25,000 nt of DNA from Dictyostelium firmibasis. Its lineage: Eukaryota > Evosea > Eumycetozoa > Dictyosteliales > Dictyosteliaceae. The stretch spans positions 1,580,001-1,605,000 of the forward strand of contig CM069770.1 of the NCBI GenBank assembly GCA_036169595.1, in the 5' to 3' direction. The position numbers and the translations under genes were made by a program. This document shows, one piece after another, positions 12,948 to 23,043 of this stretch; positions within the stretch are counted from its first letter, which is position 1; the number at the start of each line of letters is the position of its first letter. A model generated the notes under the pieces. The model searched no databases, was not told the origin of the DNA, and saw nothing but the letters and a program-made list of their open reading frames with translations.

Positions 12948-15646
12948 GTAATAATAATAATAATAATAACAATAAAAAAAACGATAAAATTAATGATGAT
13001 AATAATATTGATTTTGAGTGGTCAATAAAACCTAAAAAAATCAAAAAAAGTGTATTAACAGGTGGAGACAGAATAGACAAAAAAACCAAAGATTTAAAAT
13101 ATTTAAATTCAATTGGTCTTTTAGTAAAGTTAAAATCTACTACAATACCAAAACCTAATGAAGCATCAGATATTAATAATAAATTAAATGATAAAGGAAA
13201 TGATTGTATTGAATCCCTCACTATTATCAATGATGATAATGAATACGAAATATCAAGTATTAAAAGGAAGAAAAAGAAAATTAAAGCCAATGATAATAAT
13301 AATGGTAATAATAGTAATGATAATAATAATAATAATAACGATGAAAATGATGGTTATGATGATACGAAAATTAAATTAATTGAGGATGATCATCATGATT
13401 CTTATCATAAGAACTCAACTATAAAAAATAATAAAAAAAATAAAATAAAATCTTTAAAAGAAGATGAAAAAGGAGAGGAAGTTGATAATTACAATAGCGA
13501 TAAAATAGTGATTGAATACGATGAAAATGAATTAAAAAAAACTTATAATTTAGATGAAAATGGTGATAATATTGTTGAAATGAGTCCTGGCTTTAAAAAT
13601 AATTTAAATGGTATTCAATCTATAAAGAAATCAAAAAAGAAAAAAACTCAACAATCCAATAATGTTAATGATTGTGTCAACGATAACTATGTCGATAATG
13701 ATGAAACAATTGTTAAAAAAAAATCAAAAACAATGACAACCAAAGTCAAAAGGGCAACAAAAAAAAAAAAAGAAGAGAATGTTGAAGATAATGATGAAAA
13801 AAGTGATCAATTAAATATCGAAGATCAAGATGAAGAGTTTAAGAGTATAGAGATTAACAGTTTAAAAAAAAAGAGAAAAGAAATTAAAACAGATGAATAT
13901 TTAAATATTAAAAATGCATATAAAGAGTGGTTAGAATCACCGCTAGTAATTGAATCAAAAAAAAAATATAATAGTAATTTTTTAAATTCTAAAATTAAAA
14001 TTAATCCAAAACCATTTACTGTAAAAAGTAATAATAATAATAATAATGAAGATATTCCTTCTAATACTAATAGTAGTAATGATAATAATAATAATGATTT
14101 AAAATTAAAAAGAGAATGGTATGAATTAATTAAAACATGTAATGAAAATATATTTGGTAATAAAGAATTTAGAAATTTACAAATGGAAGCAATAAATTCA
14201 ATTTTACACGAAAGAGATACATTTGTAAGTTTACCAACTGGTGGTGGTAAAAGTTTATGTTTTCAAATTCCATCAATCATTGATCATAGAGGTGTAACAT
14301 TTGTAATCTCCCCATTATTGGCATTAATGCAAGATCAAGTGCATAAATTGAAACTATTGGGTATACCTACTGAATCAATTAGTAGTTCAAATAGTCAACG
14401 TGAAAATAGAGATATTTTGAATGAATTGGTAAATGGTGAAACTTGTAAATTAAAGTTAGTTTATATTACACCTGAAAGATTAGCACAATCTGAATTCTTA
14501 GAGTTATTGGATCAACTACATGATCAAGGTAGACTAAGAAGATTAATAGTTGATGAAGCACATTGTATCTCTGAATGGGGTCATAGTTTTAGACCAAAGT
14601 ATAGATTAATATCAAATTTCCGTGATAGGTTCCCAACTATTCCAATATCTGCATTCACTGCTAGTGCAACACCAACCGTTGAAGTTGATATTAAAAACTC
14701 ATTAAAGATGGTAAATCCAATAACTATCAGCTCAAGTTTTTCAAGACCAAATTTATTCTATCAAATTAGACATAAAGATTCCAATGAAATCATGGTATTG
14801 TTGGATATGTACAATTTTATTAAATTTAAACATCCAAATTCAACGGGTATAATCTATTGTGCCACCATTAGAGAATGTGAGTTAGTCGCTGAATATTTTA
14901 GTGAACGTGGTCTATCAGCTAAATTCTATCATGCTAAAATCAACACTATTCAACGTACACAACTACAAAAGGATTGGACAAATGGTGTATTTAAAATTGT
15001 TTGTACAACCATTGCCTTTGGAATGGGTATAGATAAAGCAGACACTAGATTCGTCATTCATCATTCAATTCCTCAATCAATGGAGTCCTATTATCAACAA
15101 ACTGGTAGAGCAGGTAGAGATGGTAAACATAGTGATTGTCTATTATATTATAGTAAAACTGATCTAATGAGATTTAAAAATATAATATCAACTAATCAAC
15201 CAAAAGATTATTCAACACTTGGACAATCTTTTAATTCCCAACTCGATAATGGTGAGCATCTCATATTGGACAATGATGGAAATTACATTAGTAATTATTC
15301 CGACGAAACTCAATATGCTGATATTATTAAACATAAGATTCAACAAACAAATACAAAACTTGAAATGTTGGATAGTGTTGCTTCATTTTGTTCAGGTGAA
15401 TCAAAATGTCGTCGTGTCGTATTATTAAATTATTTTGGTGAAAATTCAAAATCCTGTGGCAATATGTGCGATGTTTGTGTTTCAAACAATAATAACAATA
15501 ATAACACCACTGGTAGCAAAATCAAAGCCAAACAAAACCAAGATGAATATGCTGAAAGAATTTATAGTAGAAATTCTTATTCATTTTCATCTTTTAAAAA
15601 AAAAAAAAAGAAATCCAATATATCTTATGATGAAGATATTGATTAA
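12686..15646 (+). CDS. RecQ-family ATP-dependent DNA helicase, 986 aa
   Basis: A single exon runs from ATG 12686 to TAA 15644-15646. Residues 1-480 are an Asn/Lys/Asp-rich extension with basic clusters that may serve as nuclear localisation signals. The helicase core starts at about 495 with the RecQ motif 0 region. Walker A TGGGKSLCFQIP is at about 517, DEAHCISEWGH at about 622, SAFTASATP at about 657, and QQTGRAGRDG at about 803. A RecQ-type zinc-binding segment follows at about 901-931, with cysteines in KCRRVVLLNYFGE...SCGNMCDVC. The protein ends about 55 residues later in a lysine run, leaving no room for the winged-helix half of RQC or for an HRDC domain. Such enzymes unwind DNA 3'-to-5' in recombination and replication repair. 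Which human RecQ it corresponds to is not decidable by eye; the zinc segment is most like RECQL1/WRN type. The first 40 residues are basic and hydroxylated, so mitochondrial targeting cannot be excluded. Confidence 0.93.
12850..12973. repeat. (AAT)n array encoding poly-Asn in the RecQ helicase
   Basis: About 40 AAT triplets, with rare AAC and AGT interruptions, encode a long asparagine tract at residues about 56-96. The opposite strand reads as a poly-Leu frame, which is a shadow. Confidence 0.95.
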
Positions 15647-16042
15647 AAATTCTTTTTTTTTTTCTAATAAAACTTTTTTATTCTTTTTTTTTTTTCTAAA
15701 AAAACTCTTCATTTTTTTTTCTTTTCAATTATGTTTTTAATACTACCAAAAGGTGATCACCTTGTGCTCATAAAAGAATAAAATCAAGTAAAAAATAAAT
15801 GTGAAAAAAAAAAAAAAAACTATTTTTAAATTATTATTTTGGTACAATTTTATTTGTTTTTTTTTTTCTTGGTTTTTTTTTTTCTTTTTTTTTTTTTTAG
15901 TTTTTTTTTATGCTTGAATTTCTAAAGAAATTCTAATATTGACTAATGTTTATATTGGTTGGTGGATGATAGTGATTTGAGGATTTTTTCTTTGGATTTT
16001 TTTTTTTTTTTTTTTTTTTTTTGGACAATTACAATTTTTTTC
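15647..16042. other. Convergent 3' intergenic region between RecQ and CYRI
   Basis: About 400 bp are mostly poly-T with short unique patches. The only structured item is a perfect 14-bp palindrome AAGGTGATCACCTT at 15750-15763. No gene is supported; frames here are homopolymer-derived. Both genes' polyadenylation sites should lie here. Confidence 0.7.
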
Positions 16043-17935
16043 TTAATCAAGTAATAACAATTGTTTAATGGCACCTGGTGTTTCTACGTCGTTTAAATGG
16101 ATGGTTGTAAATCTTAAAGCATTTAATAAACCTGGTGATGATGAAGTATTGGTTTCTTTAAGTGTAACAATGCATCCTTTAATCTGTTTTTTTTTTTTAT
16201 TTTTGATTTTGGGTGTTAGTAATTGGTAATTCTCAAAATGGTGGAACAATAAAAAAAAAAATAATAATAATAATGTGATGACCTACGTTAATTGAAGATT
16301 TCTTTACAAAAGCACCTTGTGGGTGAATATGATCGAATAAAATAATTGAACCAACCATTGCTCTTAAGCAAAACATGTTGATTTCTTCATTGTTGAATCT
16401 GTATTTAAAAAAAAAAAGAAAAAGAGTTAGAAGGATACTAAAGAGAAAGATGATGGAGATGACAATGATAATAAAAGTGAGTTGAATGAATTAAAAACAT
16501 ACTTCTTTTTCTCAACCATATCGTGACAAACGTTTGCCATTGTTGCCAAAGCGGTGGTAACATTTTCTCTTGGTACAGTTGTATCTTGTGAAAGGAATTT
16601 AACTGTGGTTTCAGAAAGAACTTTCATCATTGGAGTTGGATAAGCAAAGAATAATGACATTCTATTTGCTAATTCATCACGAATTTTAATGTTTGCATCC
16701 TTTTTGGATAACTTCATTCTGTTAAGGGTACGACGATAATATGAAAAATCGTTTTGGATTGCTGGATTAACCATCTGTAAAAAAATAAAAGTTAAAATTA
16801 ATAATCTGTATTGCATTGAAAAGGGAAATATATATAAAGTAAAAAAGATAAAACAAACCTTTGCGTCATCAAATTTCAAAACGAAATCAAAGATATCGGC
16901 GAGCTGCTTGGCAAGAGCTTGTTGATTTGATAAAGATGATTTTGGATCGTTTTTACAAAGAGCAACTAAAAGTTTTGGGAAACAAGTTTCCAACTCTAAT
17001 GAGAAATCATAGAATTCTTGGAGTTGATCAACTGATGGAAGAACGGCTTCCCATGCAGCGTCTTCAGTTTCTGGACCTGGGTTGGTGATTGCCTGGAAGA
17101 GTAAAAAAAAATGTTAGTAAATTGCGTACCATTTGTCTTATTGCTCATATTTCGTTACTAATCCACATGTGGCACTAAAATAAAGTAAGGTGATTTAAAG
17201 AAGATGACGATAACAATGAAAAGAGAAGTGAGGAGAGTCAAAAAGGAAGTAGTTGATTCTGCATCCAAAATAGGATAAAAGATCCGTCATTATCCCTCAC
17301 CATTTGATATGATGATCATATCTATGTATAGGCTAATCGATCTATTCCTGTCCAAATGATAACACATCTTCTCAATATCATTTCCCCGTCCTCTTTTTTT
17401 TTATAAAAAAAAAAATCCACAAACTATTGTAACCTGTTACTGAATATATTTACTCTTCTAATAAATTCATTACAACCTGCATAGGCTAAAAGTTTATCGA
17501 TGATAGCTGGGCCTCTATTTAAAACTTCGCCAACTGTTTTATGAAGTTCTCTTTCATCGTCTGATGGTTGAGCATCTATATTATAATTATTTTATTATTT
17601 ATATAAAAAATAACAAAAAAAAAAAAAAAAGTTAATATCTCCTATTTGAATTGTATTTTTTATTAAAATATAACATTTTAAAAATAAAAATAGTAATAAT
17701 AATAAATAAGAAAAAAAATTAAAAAAATTAAAAAAAAAAAAAAAAAAAAAGATTTTTTTTTTTCCAAAGTGTATTTATAAATAGAGAACCCTTTCTGATC
17801 TTCATTTAATTTATTTTTTTACTATTATTATTATTATAGTTTTTTTTTTTGTAAATTATTTAACATACTTTCGAAATCTAAGAAAATTTGTTCAGCATGA
17901 TCGTTTCCGTTGATAAAACTAAGTAATTGACCCAT
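16043..17935 (-). CDS. cyri: CYRI (FAM49) homologue, Rac1-binding negative regulator of Scar/WAVE, six exons, 315 aa
   Basis: Proposed complement(join(16043..16183,16287..16398,16503..16774,16859..17092,17454..17575,17869..17935)). All junctions are GT/AG and keep the frame. The protein starts MGQLLSF, so Gly2 could be myristoylated as in animal CYRI-B. Exons join to give [15 protein letters not shown], then an acidic/helical CYRI-Rac1-binding domain including [13 protein letters not shown] (residues 144-156), MANRMSLF-like [24 protein letters not shown] and [14 protein letters not shown] near the C-terminus. These blocks match human FAM49A/B almost word for word, and 315 aa compares with about 324. 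Arg155-Arg156 correspond to the R160/R161 pair of human CYRI-B that contacts active Rac1. In known biology CYRI binds Rac1-GTP at the leading edge and opposes Scar/WAVE-driven Arp2/3 actin assembly, limiting protrusion. The exon 4-type donor at 16858 is GTTTGT rather than GTAxGT. Confidence 0.93.
17093..17453 (-). other. CYRI intron 2 with an unusually G+C-rich interior
   Basis: This 361-bp intron has GTAAAT donor and CTTCCAG acceptor. It is several times the length of the window's other short introns, and bases 17161-17400 contain about 83 G+C of 240 (35%, hand count). It holds a near-palindrome GATATGATGATCATATC at 17306-17322 and short open frames of 24-38 codons on both strands, none familiar. 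A nested non-coding RNA, an alternative exon or a regulatory element are possible readings; none is shown. Confidence 0.5.
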
Positions 17936-18024
17936 CTTGTTGTTATTTTTATGTGTGATATATTATATGTATATATTTAGAGATATATATATATAAATGT
18001 ATGTGGAGTATTGATTTTATTGTG

Positions 18025-18043
18025 AATTGAAGATTCTTCAATT
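18025..18043. repeat. Palindrome with 9-bp arms upstream of CYRI
   Basis: AATTGAAGA at 18025-18033 and TCTTCAATT at 18035-18043 are exact reverse complements separated by one T. It lies 90 bp upstream of the CYRI start codon, within the probable promoter. A dimeric transcription-factor site is possible. Confidence 0.75.
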
Positions 18044-18589
18044 AGATTTATTTATACAATGTTTTTTTTTATTGTTTTTTTTATTTTGTGATTGAACTCA
18101 ATTATTATTGCTTTTGTGTCACACTATATAAATTTTTTTTTAAAAATAAAAAAAAAAAAATTTTAAAAAAAAAAATTCAAAAAAAATTTAAAAAAAAAAA
18201 AAAAATTCAAAAAAAAAAAAAAAAAAAAAAAAAATGGTGGAGACCAAATTTTTTTTTTTTTTTTTTTTGATTTTGTGTATTTGATTCCCACATTCACATA
18301 ATTAATAATGATTTTTTAATTAAAAAAATAAAAAAAACAAAATAAAAAAAACAAAATAAAAATAAAAAACAAAAATCTACACCATTTAAACTATTGACTA
18401 TATATAAATATGTGTATATTTATCTATTTTTTTTCTTTTTTTTTGTCACTATTTTTTTTTCTTTTTTTTTCTTTTTTTTAGTTAAATTATTTGAAAAAAT
18501 TTCAAAATTTTTTTTTTTTTGGAATTTTAAATTTGTTTTGGCTTTGAAATGGTATTTGTTTTTCCAATGTTCTCCACATACACAAATAA

Positions 18590-18592
<3 letters not shown>

Positions 18593-18622
<30 letters not shown>
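18593..18622. repeat. (AT)n microsatellite
   Basis: About 14 to 15 uninterrupted AT units in the divergent intergenic region. Confidence 0.95.
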
Positions 18623-18625
<3 letters not shown>

Positions 18626-18853
18626 TAATAGAAAATCATTTCATTCCACCAATTATTATATTTTTTGGTATGAATATTTTTTTTTTTTTTTTATTTTATT
18701 TTTTTTTTTTTTTTTTGATAGGTATTAATCATAGTTGTGTTTCAAAAAAGAAGATTAAAATTTATTTGTTTTTTTTATTTATTTTTTTTATTTTGATATA
18801 TTAAAAGAAATAGCTAAATAATAAATGTTATCCATTTCCAACCAAATTTGATT

Positions 18854-19152
18854 GAGGTACTTTCACAGATTTAAATTTAATTTTTGCACTTTTTAAAACC
18901 CAAGAATTGTAAATTATAATTTTATAAAACCAATCATCTAAATAATTCTTTAATTTAATAATATTAAATCAAAAAAAAAGTTTTTCATGTTAAAAAAACA
19001 TTTTTTTGTTTTTATCTAATTAAAAAATAATGTTATATTTTCTTATTTATTTTTCGCAATGGGTAAATAATTTTTATCAAAATATTATAATTTGTTGAAT
19101 TTGATTTCATTTTCAATATTAATTAAAAATTTACAATCTGTGAAAGTACCTC
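18854..19152. mobile_element. Candidate small inverted-repeat element (MITE-like), 299 bp
   Basis: GAGGTACTTTCACAGATT at 18854-18871 is the exact reverse complement of AATCTGTGAAAGTACCTC at 19135-19152. The similarity continues imperfectly on both sides: CCAAATTTG outside the left copy pairs with CAATATTTGG outside the right, and TAAATTT inside the left with AAATTTAC-like sequence inside the right, for about 40 bp in all. The interior is AT-rich and non-coding. I see no clear target-site duplication. A non-autonomous DNA transposon, or the two ends of a deleted one, is the simplest reading; a structured RNA or a regulatory pair is the alternative. Confidence 0.5.
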
Positions 19153-19213
19153 GTTACAATATTTGGAAACTAGTTCGCGAATTAAAAATCTAGGTGAAAC
19201 TTTGTTAAGACAT

Positions 19214-19320
19214 TAAAAAAAAAAATAAAAAAAATAAAAAAAATAAAAATAAAAAATAAAAAATAAAAAAAAAATAAAAAAAATAAAAAAAATAAAATAA
19301 AAAATAAAAAAAAAAAAAAA
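19214..19320. repeat. A-rich (AAAATAAA)-type simple repeat
   Basis: Long run of A interrupted by single T at intervals of 4-8 bases, typical of the intergenic DNA of this genome. Confidence 0.85.
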
Positions 19321-19581
19321 TCCATAAATCTGACCTTTGAAGGGAGTTTTCTTTTCTATTTTTCAATTTTATTAAAATATCTAATTTTTTTTTTTTTTTT
19401 TTTTTTCTTTTTCTTTTTTCTTTTTTTTTTTTTAATTTTTTTTTAATTTTTTTTTTTTTAATTCATTCATAGGTGCAAAAAAAAAAAAAAAATAATAAAA
19501 AAAAAAAAAAAAAAAAGTATAACTGTAGTAGTTTGTTTACATTTTTTTTTTGTTTATTTTTTTTTTTTTTTTTCAAAAACA

Positions 19582-19604
19582 TTTATAAAAAAAATTTATA
19601 AAAA
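19582..19604 (+). promoter_or_regulatory. Possible TATA-type elements of the MFSD8-like gene
   Basis: Two TTTATAAAA sequences (19582-19590 and 19595-19604) follow a poly-T run and lie 20-40 bp before the ATG at 19623. TATA boxes beside oligo-dT are the usual Dictyostelium arrangement, but in such A/T-rich DNA chance matches are common. Confidence 0.35.
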
Positions 19605-19622
19605 AAATAAAACAAATCAAAA

Positions 19623-21077
19623 ATGTCATATAAAAAAATTAACGTTTCATATGAAGATGAGGAAGAGAATAAAATAGGTGAAGAACCAATATTACCGATT
19701 CTTACAGAGGAACAAAAAAAGAAACAAAATTTATCTATTAATATTATGGTTTTAACAGTATTTTTACAAAGTATTGGTTTTACATTAATCCTACCATCGA
19801 TGCTAAATTATTTACATACAAACGATCCACAATATGATCAATACTTTGGATATATAGTTGCATCATATAGTTTGGGACAATTTTTAGGATCACCATTATT
19901 TGGTAAATGGAGTAATAAAAGACCAGCATCTGAACCAGTTGTAGTTTCAATTGCAATCTCCATCATTGGTTCAATATTCTATTCTATTTGTTATAAATTC
20001 CAAGGATTCGGATTCCCAGCTATTATGGGTGCAGCTAGATTTGTAGTTGGATTTGGTGCAGGAAATGTATCAGTTTGTCGTGCCTACGCCACTGAAACCG
20101 CAACCATTGAAAATAAAACTCAAATTATGGGTAAAATGAGTGGAGCACAAGGTGCTGGTTTCGTATTGGGACCTGGTATTGGTTTTTTGTTAAATTTTAG
20201 TAATTTCAGTATTGGTCAAATGGTAGTTAATAAATATACAGCACCAGGTTATCTATCGATAATATTAGCAATCTTAAATATTATATTGGTTTTAGTATTA
20301 TTTAAAGATGCTAGAGACTTGGAGAAGAGAAATTTAAAGACACCAGAAACCACTGGTTTACTCTCTATCAATAACGATAACTCTTCAAATAAAGAACAAA
20401 AATTGAAACCAATTGTATTATCGATATTTTTATTCATGGTTGTCATTACAATCTTTGCTGTATTTGAAACAGTTCTAACATTGATGACACTTCAATACTA
20501 TAATTGGGGTAGCACAGAGAACTATATTATCTTGGGTAGTAGTGGTATAATATCTGTGGCTATTTTCATAGCGATATCAAGTCCAGTCATAAAGAAATTC
20601 GATGATAGAAAGACTGCATTGTTTGGTTTCACTTCTTTATTGATTGCTTTGGTTTTGTTGATAAATTATAATATACCAATTGGTAGTAGAATGATTTTAC
20701 CAAAATGGCAATTTTTCATTGGTTCAGTATTTGTTTCAATTGGTTACCCAATTGCATCTTCATTGGTTTATGCTATATTCTCAAAGGTTTTAAATCCAAA
20801 TTCTCATACACAAGGAACTAAAATGGGTTGGTTAACAGCTGGTGGTTCATTGGCTAGAATGGTAGGTCCTTTATGGTCTCAAGAAATTTGGACTGCTACT
20901 CATCAACAAGGTATGGAGTTATTCTTTGTAACTGCCGTTATCACTTTAATAGCCATCATTGTATTCATTGTTTTCTATAAAGATTTGTCTCCACATCCTG
21001 AATTTGTTTTACAACAAAATAGTATCACATCCGATAAAAATACAACTTCTAAAGTTGATAGTAGTAATAATAATTAA
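19623..21077 (+). CDS. mfsd8: Major facilitator superfamily transporter, MFSD8/CLN7-like, 484 aa
   Basis: A single exon of 484 residues with about 12 membrane segments. The N-terminus is acidic and cytosolic (GEEPILPIL), aligning with the region of human CLN7 that carries a lysosomal di-leucine signal, although the classic spacing is not kept. Family blocks include IVASYSLGQFLGSPLFGKWS (around residue 77, including the MFS loop 2-3 motif), GFGAGNVSVCRAY (about 143), GAGFVLGPGIGF (about 178), and a C-terminal block SIGYPIASSLVYAIFSKVL then MGWLTAGGSLARMVGP. The last matches the human CLN7 segment GYPVCNLMSYTLYSKIL...MGWLTASGSGARILGP closely. Human CLN7 is a lysosomal membrane protein lost in a form of neuronal ceroid lipofuscinosis. 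Localisation to lysosome-like compartments is inferred. I am sure of the family, less sure that this is the single one-to-one orthologue. Confidence 0.85.
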   Translation: MSYKKINVSYEDEEENKIGEEPILPILTEEQKKKQNLSINIMVLTVFLQSIGFTLILPSMLNYLHTNDPQYDQYFGYIVASYSLGQFLGSPLFGKWSNKRPASEPVVVSIAISIIGSIFYSICYKFQGFGFPAIMGAARFVVGFGAGNVSVCRAYATETATIENKTQIMGKMSGAQGAGFVLGPGIGFLLNFSNFSIGQMVVNKYTAPGYLSIILAILNIILVLVLFKDARDLEKRNLKTPETTGLLSINNDNSSNKEQKLKPIVLSIFLFMVVITIFAVFETVLTLMTLQYYNWGSTENYIILGSSGIISVAIFIAISSPVIKKFDDRKTALFGFTSLLIALVLLINYNIPIGSRMILPKWQFFIGSVFVSIGYPIASSLVYAIFSKVLNPNSHTQGTKMGWLTAGGSLARMVGPLWSQEIWTATHQQGMELFFVTAVITLIAIIVFIVFYKDLSPHPEFVLQQNSITSDKNTTSKVDSSNNN

Positions 21078-21107
21078 ATAATTTATATTCACACATTAAA
21101 CATATAT

Positions 21108-21153
<46 letters not shown>

Positions 21154-22250
21154 TATAAATTATAATCAGTAATTATATAAAATATAAATAAACATTTAAA
21201 TAATTAAAAAAAAAAAAAATAATAAAATAATATAATTTTTCATAAAAGATTAAAAAAAATAATTATAATAATATTATATAAATATTATTTATTTCCAAAT
21301 ATTTTTATTTATTCATTTGTTTATATTTCAATTTGAATATATTTAAGATTATACTATTTTATAAATACCAAAGATTGATCTCATACACTTCTCTTTGAGT
21401 AGTTAGTACCTTTGCTAAAATTATTATTTTTATTATTATTATTATTATTAATATTAATTTTTTTGTTTGTTTTTTTTAATTATTTTAATTTAATTTCTTT
21501 TGGATAAAAAAAAAAAAAAATTCTAAAAGAAAAAAAATTTCCCTGGTAAAGATTCATATATTGAGTTTAATATATAAATTGGAGATTTTTTTTTATTTTT
21601 TTTTATTTATTGTTTTTTAAAAACTTGTAAGTGATTTATAAAATTTTCCATTGTTTTTTTTTTTTTTTTGTTTTTTTGTTTCTTTATTTCTTTATTTATT
21701 TATTTATTTATTTACCTAAGATCTAGATTTTTTATTTTTTATTTTTTTTTTTTAAAAAATTACAAATTCGAAGGCAATGGGATAAGATGTTTTTTAAGAT
21801 CCAATTCTTTTTTTTTTTTTTTTTTTTTTTTTTATTTTTTATTTTTTTTTTTTGAGGAAACAGACGACTAATAATAGAAATTCAGAAATTCGGTTAGTTT
21901 TATTTTATTTTTTTTCTTTTTTTTTTAAAAAAAAGTAAAAAACGAACTAATAATTACAAATTTAGATTTTTATGATAGAAGGCCAGTTTTTTTAGTTTTT
22001 CTTAGTTTAAAAAAAAAAAAGAAAAAAAACTTTTTTAAAAAATTTATTATTTTATTTTTTTTATTTTTTTTATTATTTTTTTTATTTTTTTTTATTTTTT
22101 TTTACATTTGTTTAAAAAAAAAAAAAAAAAAAATCAGGAAAAGAAAAAAAAAAAATATAAAAAATCAAACAAACAAAAAAAAAAAAAAAACAAATAATAT
22201 CTTTATAATTGTATTATATTATTGGTGGTAATTAATTATTATTATTATTA

Positions 22251-22281
<31 letters not shown>

Positions 22282-22682
22282 ACAAAAACCACTACAAACA
22301 TTAATACCTCAAATTACATTAAATAATAAATATCTTAAAAATTAAAACAAAAAAAAAAAATTTAAAAAAAAACAGTGTGTTTGTGTGTATTTGTGGTCTT
22401 TTCGATCTATTTATTTAAAATAATTAAATAATTTTAAAAAAAATAATTAAATTTAAATAAATAATAAAATTAAATTAAAAAAGAAATACAAAAATAACAA
22501 TAGTTAAAATAATAATATTTCCTAACTGTAATTTTTTATTTCATTTTTTACTTTTAAAATAAAATAAATAAAAAAATTAGATACGACAAAGAGTAATATT
22601 AACTTTTTAAAAAAAAAAACAAATAAATATATTTCTCAAGGAAAATAAAAGAAAGAAAAGGAAATAGAAAAAAGAATTAAAT

Positions 22683-22722
<40 letters not shown>

Positions 22723-22741
22723 AAAAATAAAAAAAAATAAA
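21078..22741. other. Intergenic region between the MFSD8-like and F-box/kelch genes
   Basis: It is 1.66 kb of poly-A/T with (TTTA)n and (ATT)n runs. A short patch of more balanced composition lies at about 21366-21420; read on the minus strand from a possible acceptor TTTTAG it gives about 18 codons to a TAA, too short to call. The region 22250-22740 is the likely F-box/kelch promoter, ending in poly-A directly before the ATG. No gene is supported. Confidence 0.7.
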
Positions 22742-22981
22742 ATGAAAAATAAAAGTAATAATTGTAATACTATTTATGACCAAAAAACTGATCAATTTAA
22801 AATAAATAGAAATGGGAGTAGTGGTTGTGGAAGTAGTAATGAAGCTGGGTCAACTATAATTTCAACAAAAATTGGGCACATTTATGATTTTCCAGATGAA
22901 GTTTTATTAACAATTTTATCTTTTTTAGAACCAAATGATATTAAAAATATTTATTTATCAAGTAAAATTTTATCAAGGTTT

Positions 22982-23043
<62 letters not shown>

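Larger units (their letters stand above)
17936..19622. other. Divergent intergenic region between CYRI and the MFSD8-like gene
   Basis: It contains the promoters of both genes. Next to CYRI are TATA-like alternations and a 19-bp hairpin palindrome (18025-18043). Then come poly-A/T runs, an (AT)n microsatellite (18593-18622), the inverted-repeat interval 18854-19152, an A-rich (AAAATAAA)n tract (about 19214-19320) and poly-T/poly-A runs up to the MFSD8-like start. No coding frame is credible. Confidence 0.7.

Noticed and set aside
12832-13290. Reverse-strand poly-Leu protein
   Set aside because: Shadow of the (AAT)n array and the RecQ coding strand.
17161-17400. Short frames on both strands of the CYRI intron island as a nested protein gene
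   Set aside because: The longest are 24-38 codons with no recognisable motif, and start contexts are weak; the compositional anomaly is reported instead.
18088-18804. Lys- and Phe-rich frames left of the inverted-repeat interval
   Set aside because: They come from poly-A/T and the (AT)n tract.
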